Assembly (NCBI GenBank): GCA_021799155.1
Contig: JAJZBA010000036.1
Coordinates: forward strand, 1-6,154
Direction of reading: 5' to 3'
Origin: a bacterium
GTDB lineage: Bacteria > Patescibacteriota > Minisyncoccia > UBA6257 > UBA9933
DNA: 6,154 bases
Positions 1 through 4,825 of the stretch are shown in pieces (position 1 is the first letter of the stretch; every line of letters starts with the position of its first letter). Under the pieces are notes generated by a model. The model did no database searches. It saw only the letters and a list, made by a program, of their open reading frames with translations, and was not told the origin of the DNA. The position numbers and the translations under genes are program-made.

Positions 1-350
1 ATCAAAGCCGTTTCTAAATAAAAATTTTCAAGTTCTTGGGGAATAATGTTTAAAAAAACTCCTGTTTTTTCAAAAAACTCATCGATTAAATTCAATTTCG
101 CTTTCGATTCTAATTTTCTAAATATTCCGGTTGCATAAGTTTTAATCGGAAGAATCTTATTCTCTTCTCTAATGGCATTAATCAAATCAAAAAGCCTTTT
201 TTTGGCAATTTCTCGCAATCCCTCTTGCGGGGTAAAACCGTCTTTAAAATGAACGCTCTCTTGGACTAATAGATTCAATTTGTCATAATAATGATAGGCT
301 TTAATTGTCGAAGAACCGACGTCGACTAAAATTCTTTCCTGTTTATTCAT
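1..350 (-). CDS. Ppx/GppA-like phosphatase, N-terminal part (cut by window edge)
   Basis: The reading frame opens at ATG 350-348 and runs open for 116 codons to the left edge, so only the N-terminal part is present. Residues 7-19 (ILVDVGSSTIKAY) look like the first phosphate-binding loop of the ASKHA fold. Further on, TYATGIFRK (71-79) and IIPQELENF (102-110) fit the places where Ppx/GppA proteins have VATSALR and ISGEEEARL, the latter holding a catalytic Glu (here about E107). Ppx/GppA enzymes hydrolyse polyphosphate or pppGpp in the cytoplasm; which substrate applies here cannot be told. The loop reads GSST rather than the usual GSNS, so a divergent family member or another ASKHA protein is possible. 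The start overlaps the end of ndk by 8 bases (ATGAATAA) and has a strong Shine-Dalgarno, so the two genes are probably cotranscribed and coupled. Confidence 0.65.
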   Translation of the reverse strand, partial: MNKQERILVDVGSSTIKAYHYYDKLNLLVQESVHFKDGFTPQEGLREIAKKRLFDLINAIREENKILPIKTYATGIFRKLESKAKLNLIDEFFEKTGVFLNIIPQELENFYLETAL

Positions 351-894
351 AAATTTCCTCCTTTTTAAACCAAAGTTCTATTTCTAATTCCGCTTCTTCA
401 ATCGAACCGGAAGCGTGAATGAGATTTCTAACAGCTCTTTGTTGAAGATTTGCCGACAAAGGCGATTCCACCGAATAATCTCCTCTAATGGTTCCGGGGA
501 ACGCCTCGCTTGGATAAGTAGTGCCAACAATTTTACGAACAATCTCAACGGCTTTATGTCCTTTTAAAATTGCCGCAATAACCATTCCCTCGGTTAAATA
601 ATCAACATTCCATTTTTGGATAAGCTTGCCGATTTCTTTATTGTTTAATTTATTAAACTCCTCTCCTTGATCAAAACCAACTTTTTGATAAAATTCTCTG
701 ACCTTTTGGCCGACTTTCTCAAACCATTCTTCATTATAGCCGTAATGCTTTAATGCCATTTCTTCGCTAATTATCAACCCCTTCAGACTCATAATCTTCA
801 ATCCCGCTTTTTCAAATCTTGATAAAATCTCGCCAACCAATCCTCTTTTAACGGCGTCGGGTTTTAAAACAATTAAAGTCTTTTCTTCTGACAT
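343..894 (-). CDS. ndk: Nucleoside diphosphate kinase, long variant with insertions
   Basis: NDK moves the gamma-phosphate of NTPs onto NDPs through a phosphohistidine. The start is ATG 894, giving MSEEKTLIVLKPDAVKRG, the classic NDK N-terminus with the nucleotide-binding Lys11. The frame stays open a further 69 codons upstream, but that stretch has no NDK homology and overlaps the acetyltransferase gene, so it is rejected. Other family marks are HYG (50-52), the PGTIRGDY loop (133-140) with Arg137, and NLIHAS (157-162) with catalytic His160; the usual HGSD reads HASG. At 183 aa it exceeds the common 135-155 aa. About 27-30 residues are inserted between HYG and the strand around TEGMVIAAIL (101-110), and about 10 more between GDYSV and the active-site His. 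The fold and catalytic residues look intact. No Shine-Dalgarno precedes the start. The 3' end overlaps the phosphatase gene. Confidence 0.93.
   Translation of the reverse strand: MSEEKTLIVLKPDAVKRGLVGEILSRFEKAGLKIMSLKGLIISEEMALKHYGYNEEWFEKVGQKVREFYQKVGFDQGEEFNKLNNKEIGKLIQKWNVDYLTEGMVIAAILKGHKAVEIVRKIVGTTYPSEAFPGTIRGDYSVESPLSANLQQRAVRNLIHASGSIEEAELEIELWFKKEEIYE
357..361 (-). promoter_or_regulatory. Shine-Dalgarno GGAGG for the Ppx/GppA-like gene
   Basis: On the minus strand GGAGG lies 6 bases before the ATG at 350, inside the last codons of ndk. It is the strongest ribosome binding site in the window and fixes the start of the phosphatase gene even though that start overlaps the ndk stop codon. 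Confidence 0.8.
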
Positions 895-901
895 ATTTTT
901 T

Positions 902-930
902 ATTTTATTCGAAAGATGCAAACAACGCAA
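902..930 (-). promoter_or_regulatory. Candidate promoter for ndk (possibly leaderless)
   Basis: On the minus strand TTGCGT (930-925) and TAAAAT (907-902) are separated by 17 bases. The -10 matches consensus at 5 of 6 positions, the -35 at only 3 of 6. Transcription from here would begin at or within a base or two of the ndk ATG, which agrees with the lack of a Shine-Dalgarno. The stretch is AT-rich, so a chance match is possible. Confidence 0.35.
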
Positions 931-944
931 GCAACGACTAAATC

Positions 945-953
945 TGCTATAAT
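945..953 (+). promoter_or_regulatory. Extended -10 promoter for the GNAT acetyltransferase gene
   Basis: TGCTATAAT is a perfect TATAAT hexamer (948-953) with the TGn extension (945-947). No convincing -35 lies 16-18 bases upstream, as is common for extended -10 promoters. The predicted start near 959-961 leaves a leader of only about 16 bases before the ATG at 977, with no Shine-Dalgarno in it. Confidence 0.6.
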
Positions 954-976
954 AATAATTAATTTGATTAAATAAT

Positions 977-1510
977 ATGATTTTAAAAGGGAAAAAGGTA
1001 ATACTAAGGCCGATAAAGATAGACGATGCAAAAAGATTTGTAAAATGGGTTAATGATGAAGAAATTGCGAAGCTTATGGGAGCGCGTGAAAAGAAAATCA
1101 CCCTAAAAGAAGAAAAAGAGTGGATTAAAAATCTTTCTAAAAAATGGAGAGTTGAAAGACATTTTGCTATCGATACTACAGAAAATATTCATATCGGAAG
1201 TGTAGGGCTTAAAGATATAGACTCTAAAAATAAAAAAGCTTCGCTGGGAATAACTATCGGCGATAAAAATTATTGGGGAAAAGGATACGGGAAGGATGCT
1301 GTTAAATTGATTTTGGATTATGCCTTTAAAAGTTTAAATCTTCATCGCGTTGATTTAGGGGTGTACGATTTTAATATGAGGGCTCAAAAATTATATAAAA
1401 AGATGGGCTTTAAAATCGAAGGGGTAGAGCGAGAAAGTATTTTCTACAAAGGTAAGTTTTACAACAAAATAAAAATGGGAATTCTAAGAAAAGAGTGGTT
1501 AAAGAAATAA
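977..1510 (+). CDS. GNAT-family N-acetyltransferase, RimJ/RimL-like
   Basis: This 177-residue protein has the full single-domain GNAT layout. The N-terminal strand (VILRPIKIDDAKRFVKWVND, 8-27) is typical of the RimJ/RimL/SpeG branch. The acetyl-CoA pyrophosphate loop lies in NYWGKGYGKDA (98-108) after strand 4 (ASLGITIG, 88-95). The C-terminal motif B region includes N133 and KLYKKMGF (138-145). It should transfer an acetyl group from acetyl-CoA to a primary amine: a protein N-terminus, a polyamine, an amino sugar or an antibiotic are all possible, and the sequence does not decide. It is the only rightward gene, has its own promoter, and ends 10 bases from the convergent end of aspS. One sampled 60-base line (1081-1140) counts to 32% GC, lower than parts of its neighbours, which could fit acquisition but is weak evidence. 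No Shine-Dalgarno is seen. Confidence 0.9.
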   Translation: MILKGKKVILRPIKIDDAKRFVKWVNDEEIAKLMGAREKKITLKEEKEWIKNLSKKWRVERHFAIDTTENIHIGSVGLKDIDSKNKKASLGITIGDKNYWGKGYGKDAVKLILDYAFKSLNLHRVDLGVYDFNMRAQKLYKKMGFKIEGVERESIFYKGKFYNKIKMGILRKEWLKK

Positions 1511-1529
1511 ATTTTTCTTTTTATTCTTT
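1501..1529. terminator. Weak AT-only hairpin between convergent genes
   Basis: AAAGAAATAAA (1501-1511) can pair with TTTATTCTTT (1520-1529), leaving one bulged A and a pyrimidine loop. It contains a single G-C pair and overlaps the last codons of both the acetyltransferase and aspS. It could serve as a weak bidirectional terminator, but it is thermodynamically poor. No better terminator is visible between these genes. Confidence 0.25.
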
Positions 1530-2897
1530 AATAATCTTTATATGGAGTTCTTCCAACTGTTTTTTATCCACTTCCGCCGGCGCGTCCATCATCAAGTCTC
1601 GGCCGTCGCCGGTTTTCGGGAAAGCGATAACCTCGCGGATGCTCTGCTCATTTTGAAGAATCATTAAAAACCGATCAATACCCGAAGCAATACCGCCGTG
1701 CGGCGGAACGCCGTAAGTAAACGCTTCAAGTATGTGTTTAAAATACGCTTTTTCTTCTTCGGAAAATCCTATCAACTCAAATATTTTTTCTTGGATTTGT
1801 GGAGTATGAATTCGAATACTGCCGCCGGCTATTTCGTAACCGTTTAAAATCATATCGTGCTGATACGATTTTGTTAATTGAGGTTCCAACTCAATTATGC
1901 TTTTTGGAGAAGTGAACATATGATGACTGGGAGCAAAATAACCGTTATCTTTTTTCTTTTCTTCAAAAAGTGGGAAATTTATAATCCAAGCGAATGCTAA
2001 TTCGTTCGGGTCATTTTTATCTTTCCGAAGATCCGGCCGGTCGGTACCGTAGTTTTTCATAACCTCGTCATAATCCAATCTCGGCCACGGTTTTTGGGTT
2101 ATTTTTTTGTCTGGATAAAGATTCTCAACCAATTTTGTGTATAAATCTTCCATTAAATCCAGAATGTCATTTTGTTTCACAAAACTCATCTCCAAATCAA
2201 ACTGAGTAAATTCGGCTTGCCTGTCCCCTCTTGTATCTTCGTCTCTTAAACACTTTGCAAATTGAAAGTATCTTTCTACACCGGCAACCATTAATAATTG
2301 CTTATATTGCTGAGGAGATTGAGGCAAGGCGTAAAACTTTCCCGGGTGAAGCCGTGAAGGCACAATAAAATCTCTTGCTCCTTCCGGCGTGGATTTCGTC
2401 AAAATCGGCGTTTCTATCTCAATAAAATCTTTTTCCGAAAGATAATCCCGAATGAATTTTATCACCTGATGGCGCGCTTTTAAATTTTTTTGAAGCCTTT
2501 GTCTTCTTAAATCCAGATAGCGATATTTTAATCTTATTTCTTCGCCGATTTCGTAGCCGTCGTTGTCAAGGCTAAAAGGCGGCGTTTGACTTTCATTTAA
2601 AATCTCCAAATTTTCCGCCTGAATCTCAAATTCACCGGTCTCTATTTCCGGATTTTCCATTCCTTTGGGCCGGCGGGAAACTTTTCCGATGATTTTGATC
2701 ACCCATTCCGGCCGCAGTTTTTGAACCAATTCATAAACTTCTTTGTTTGTCGGCGTAAAAACTATTTGCGCTTTTCCGCTTCGGTCGCGTAAATCAATAA
2801 AAATGATTTTTCCGTGAACCCGCCTGACGTCAACCCAACCCGCCAACTCGACCGATTCGCCTTCCTTATTAATAATCTCCTTAATTAAAATTCTCAT
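1521..2897 (-). CDS. aspS: Aspartyl-tRNA synthetase, bacterial type without GAD domain, probably non-discriminating
   Basis: This class II synthetase activates Asp with ATP and charges tRNA in the cytoplasm. An N-terminal OB-fold anticodon-binding domain (1-105; GWVDVRRVHGKIIFIDLRDR) precedes the catalytic core. The core shows the flipping loop STPEGARDF (169-177), QSPQ (193-196), motif 2 CLRDEDTRGDRQAEFTQ (216-232, Arg218), GGSIRIH (358-364) and motif 3 GIASGIDRF (402-410, Arg409). The C-terminus (AFPKTG, then APAEV) is bacterial. Length is 458 aa against about 590 for usual bacterial AspRS: YGTDRPDLR (283-291) runs within some ten residues into AWIINFPLFE (303-312), where the roughly 130-residue GAD domain normally lies. 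His28 and Gly79 align with the positions that are Leu and Lys in discriminating enzymes, which suggests Asp-tRNA(Asn) is also made. It is the last gene of its string and starts 2 bases after the ATPase stop. Confidence 0.97.
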   Translation of the reverse strand: MRILIKEIINKEGESVELAGWVDVRRVHGKIIFIDLRDRSGKAQIVFTPTNKEVYELVQKLRPEWVIKIIGKVSRRPKGMENPEIETGEFEIQAENLEILNESQTPPFSLDNDGYEIGEEIRLKYRYLDLRRQRLQKNLKARHQVIKFIRDYLSEKDFIEIETPILTKSTPEGARDFIVPSRLHPGKFYALPQSPQQYKQLLMVAGVERYFQFAKCLRDEDTRGDRQAEFTQFDLEMSFVKQNDILDLMEDLYTKLVENLYPDKKITQKPWPRLDYDEVMKNYGTDRPDLRKDKNDPNELAFAWIINFPLFEEKKKDNGYFAPSHHMFTSPKSIIELEPQLTKSYQHDMILNGYEIAGGSIRIHTPQIQEKIFELIGFSEEEKAYFKHILEAFTYGVPPHGGIASGIDRFLMILQNEQSIREVIAFPKTGDGRDLMMDAPAEVDKKQLEELHIKIIKE

Positions 2898-2899
2898 TA

Positions 2900-4387
2900 T
2901 TATTCTTCCGATTTTTTCAGCGATTCTTCTATCGCCTTTTTTAAATCTTCAATATCAACGGCTTTGCGTTCTTTTTTAACCTCCGATTCTTCTTTATTTT
3001 GTTCTTCAATCTTCGGATACGGCCGGAAATATTCTTCTTTTGAAACCAAAACTCTTCCCAGCGGCCGTTCTTCTCGGCGCCTGACTTTTTCTTCGACAAT
3101 CTCAGCTTCAGCCGCCCATTCCGTGGCAATTTTTTCCTCAACCGTCCGGCGCGGAGTGGCGTATTTATTACGGGAATTTTCTATAATAACATCCCTAAAC
3201 GTTTCCGGCGCCATTTCCACCGGCTCCAATGTTTCAGCGGAAAACGGTTTTGAAGCCACGCCGTCAATCATTAGTTTTACATAAATATTATACTTGGTCA
3301 GATTCACCAAGTCATTAGCGTTGAATTCCGGCAGAAATTCCTTTTCCAAAAATTCCGCGTCTTCGGCACCGACCCGAAAACAAACAATAGTTCCGACGTT
3401 CCCGAAAATAGCGGCTCTTACTTTTTCGTGAAGCTGTTCAATATATTGGTGAGCCAAGATTAAATTAAGACGATATTTTCTCGCCTCGGACAAAATATTG
3501 GCGAAAGATTCTGTAGAAAAATTTTGAAATTCATCAACATAAAGATAAAAATCGCGGCGCTTTTCTATCGGTAAATCAACCCGACTCATCGCCGCTAACT
3601 GCAACTTGGTAATTATCATCGCACCTAAAAGAGCGGAGTTGTCCTCGCCGATTCTTCCCTTGGAAAGATTAACGATTAAAATCTTTCCTTCATCCATTAT
3701 TTTTCTCATATCAATTGCCGAATGGGTTTGGCCGACAATATTCCTAATTAAGGGATTGGCGACAAATTGACCGACTTTATTCTGAATGGCCGCCACCGCT
3801 TCGGTTTCTAAACGCTGAGTATAGCGAGCGAATTCATTAACCCAAAAAGCCTTAACCACCGGGTCTTTTAAATTATCAACAATTTTCTTCCGATATTCTT
3901 TTTCCGCCAGCATTCTCATAATACCCAAAAGCGTCGAGCCCGGATATTCCAAAAGAGCCGAAAGAGTGTTGTTTAAAATGTATTCCATTCGGGCCGACCA
4001 AACATCTGGCCAGATTTTTTTAAACACGCCCATAATACCCGAAACCACCAAATGCCGGTATTCGACATCAACCTGCTCCAAAACATTGAAAGCAATCGGG
4101 TGGTTTAAATCCGCCGGATTAAAATAAATCACATCGTCGATGCGGTTTTCCGGAATAAAATCCAAAAGTTTTTCGGCGAATTCACCGTGAGGATCGACAA
4201 TGCCGACGCCCCGACCGGCTCTGATATCGGCAATCGCCATGTTTTCCAACAAATTGGTCTTGCCCATGCCGGTTTTTCCGATAATGTACATATGCCGTCG
4301 CCGATCGTCGGTTTTGATGCCGAATTTGATTTTCTGATTTCTAAAAGTTGTTTTTCCGAATAAAGTTATCTCTGCGTCAGGTATCAT
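2900..4387 (-). CDS. VirD4/HerA-like P-loop ATPase, soluble motor half
   Basis: This 495-residue ATPase belongs to the VirD4/TrwB/HerA superfamily that pumps DNA or protein. Walker A is GKTGMGKT (37-44), followed by the family strand GIVDPHGEF (62-70). Walker B is YLYVDEFQNF (281-290; D285, E286), and LAHQY (311-315) holds the sensor Gln314. There is no membrane segment, unlike typical VirD4 proteins. The upstream membrane-protein gene probably supplies the anchor. The last 90 residues are highly charged and probably disordered or coiled, ending in a short acidic/basic helix (EDLKKAIEESLKK). The ATG lies inside a heptad repeat, has no Shine-Dalgarno, and an in-frame TGA sits two codons upstream, so the frame cannot extend. 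The family-like part begins around ITLFGKTTFRN (7-17). A role in a type IV-like secretion or conjugation machine is inferred; the cargo is unknown. Confidence 0.88.
   Translation of the reverse strand: MIPDAEITLFGKTTFRNQKIKFGIKTDDRRRHMYIIGKTGMGKTNLLENMAIADIRAGRGVGIVDPHGEFAEKLLDFIPENRIDDVIYFNPADLNHPIAFNVLEQVDVEYRHLVVSGIMGVFKKIWPDVWSARMEYILNNTLSALLEYPGSTLLGIMRMLAEKEYRKKIVDNLKDPVVKAFWVNEFARYTQRLETEAVAAIQNKVGQFVANPLIRNIVGQTHSAIDMRKIMDEGKILIVNLSKGRIGEDNSALLGAMIITKLQLAAMSRVDLPIEKRRDFYLYVDEFQNFSTESFANILSEARKYRLNLILAHQYIEQLHEKVRAAIFGNVGTIVCFRVGAEDAEFLEKEFLPEFNANDLVNLTKYNIYVKLMIDGVASKPFSAETLEPVEMAPETFRDVIIENSRNKYATPRRTVEEKIATEWAAEAEIVEEKVRRREERPLGRVLVSKEEYFRPYPKIEEQNKEESEVKKERKAVDIEDLKKAIEESLKKSEE
2905..2909 (-). 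promoter_or_regulatory. Shine-Dalgarno GGAAG for aspS
   Basis: GGAAG on the minus strand lies 7 bases before the aspS ATG and inside the last codons of the ATPase gene. With the TAATAATG stop-start junction it supports translational coupling of the two genes. Confidence 0.5.
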
Positions 4388-4402
4388 GTATCAAGTATCA
4401 AG
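4381..4402. repeat. Left inverted-repeat arm, GTATCAA heptads
   Basis: On the plus strand the arm reads GTATCAT, GTATCAA, GTATCAA, G. It matches the reverse complement of 4804-4825 at 18 of 22 positions. It contains both the stop codon of the S23 remnant (4398-4400) and the start codon of the ATPase (4385-4387). The adjoining GCGTCAG (4374-4380), inside the ATPase coding sequence, may be a further decayed unit. Confidence 0.85.
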
Positions 4403-4765
4403 AATTATTTTTTAAATATTTTATAAAACCTCCCAATAAGGAACCGACTAAAATCCTTTGGTTTTCTAATTTTTTATATTCATCTTTATTAATATATTCT
4501 AATTCTAAAGATAACTCAAAATAATATTCTAATTCTACTAATGAACCGTTAATATTGATAGGAATTGTTTAAATTCCTTTCTTGTCGCTCTCGCTTGTCC
4601 CTCTAAAATATTAGCCACAACAGAAACTGCCGCTCTTCTCATCTGAGAAACCAATCCAAAGATTTCTGATTTTGGAAATTTTGCGGTTATTGAATAAACG
4701 TCCAATGCTAATTTATGAGCCTCTCGATAAACTTTTAATTTCTTATAGCCCTTATTATCTTGCAT
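4398..4765 (-). pseudogene. S23 / four-helix-bundle protein gene, broken by a one-base frameshift
   Basis: From ATG 4765 the frame gives YKKLKVYREAHKLALDVY (7-24), FPKSEIFGLVSQMRRAAVSV (30-49) and ANILEGQARATRKEFKQFLS (51-70), the hallmark of the S23 family (23S rRNA intervening-sequence protein; related in fold to the Avd protein of diversity-generating retroelements). After Ile71 the frame reads LTVH and stops at 4538. Shifting frame by one base at once restores the expected second half: NGSLVELEYYFELSLELEY, then NKDEYKKLENQRILVGSLLG and GFIKYLKNNS, ending at TGA 4398-4400. Adding one A to the AA near 4550 gives a 122-residue protein of normal length. The change may be a real mutation or a sequencing error. 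S23 function is unknown; the small basic helical bundle may bind nucleic acid. The gene has its own Shine-Dalgarno, supplied by the flanking repeat. Confidence 0.88.
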
Positions 4766-4766
4766 A

Positions 4767-4814
4767 TATTATCCTGACACCTGACACTTGTATTATCCTG
4801 ACACCTGACACTTG
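4767..4814. repeat. Perfect tandem duplication, two 24-base units
   Basis: Positions 4767-4790 and 4791-4814 are identical. Each unit is TATTATC followed by CTGACAC, CTGACAC and TTG, so the unit is itself built from 7-base words. Identity at 24 of 24 positions points to a recent duplication. It lies between the S23 start codon and the outer right arm. Confidence 0.95.
4772..4775 (-). promoter_or_regulatory. Shine-Dalgarno AGGA of the S23 gene, inside the repeat
   Basis: The minus strand reads AGGA, six bases, then the ATG at 4765. The AGGA is part of the 24-base repeat unit, so the repeat carries the translation signal for the cassette gene. The same unit contains GATAAT, a 5 of 6 match to a -10 hexamer, without a recognisable -35. 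Confidence 0.5.
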
Positions 4815-4825
4815 ACACTTGATAC
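4804..4825. repeat. Right inverted-repeat arm, TTGACAC/TTGATAC heptads
   Basis: On the plus strand this is C, CTGACAC, TTGACAC, TTGATAC. It is the inverted partner of 4381-4402 and overlaps the second 24-base unit. The final C (4825) is also the first plus-strand base of the stop codon of the membrane-protein gene. In the minus-strand transcript all three transition differences between the arms become G-U pairs, leaving one A-A mismatch. Confidence 0.85.

Larger units (their letters stand above)
4381..4825 (-). mobile_element. Candidate S23 cassette with inverted heptad-repeat ends
   Basis: A segment of 445 bases lies between the membrane-protein gene and the ATPase gene. Its ends are inverted arrays of 7-base units: GTATCAT, GTATCAA, GTATCAA at the left, and TTGACAC, TTGATAC preceded by CTGACAC units at the right. 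Inside is a single S23-family gene on the same strand as the operon. The interior is AT-rich: 4441-4560 counts to 25 G+C in 120 bases, against 34 in 60 at 3061-3120 in the ATPase gene. The left end contains the ATPase start codon and the right end touches the stop codon of the membrane-protein gene. No target-site duplication is evident and no transposase is encoded. It resembles the S23-encoding intervening sequences of 23S rRNA, but mobility is inferred, not shown. Confidence 0.4.

Noticed and set aside
895..1101. N-terminal extension of the ndk frame by 69 codons
   Set aside because: It has no NDK homology, overlaps the acetyltransferase gene on the other strand, and the NDK N-terminus begins naturally at Met 894.
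2941..3141. Minus-strand open frame of 66 codons inside the ATPase gene
   Set aside because: It is a shifted reading of the charged ATPase tail with a low-complexity Lys/Arg product and no start signal.
2964..3284. Plus-strand open frame of 106 codons opposite the ATPase gene
   Set aside because: The Ser-rich product is the antisense shadow of Glu/Lys-rich coding sequence; the ATPase frame on the other strand is clearly the real one.
4538..4765. The 75-residue S23 frame as a complete small gene
   Set aside because: Its last four residues are out of family, and the missing half of the protein continues in the next frame, so it is a frameshifted longer gene.
4381..4825. Heptad arrays as a CRISPR array
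   Set aside because: The units are 7 bases, contiguous and without spacers, and no cas genes are present.
4381..4825. The cassette as an insertion that split a fused gene in frame
   Set aside because: Joining 4380 to 4826 puts the two coding parts out of frame and gives a stop two codons after the last shared codon, so a direct in-frame fusion is not supported by this sequence alone.
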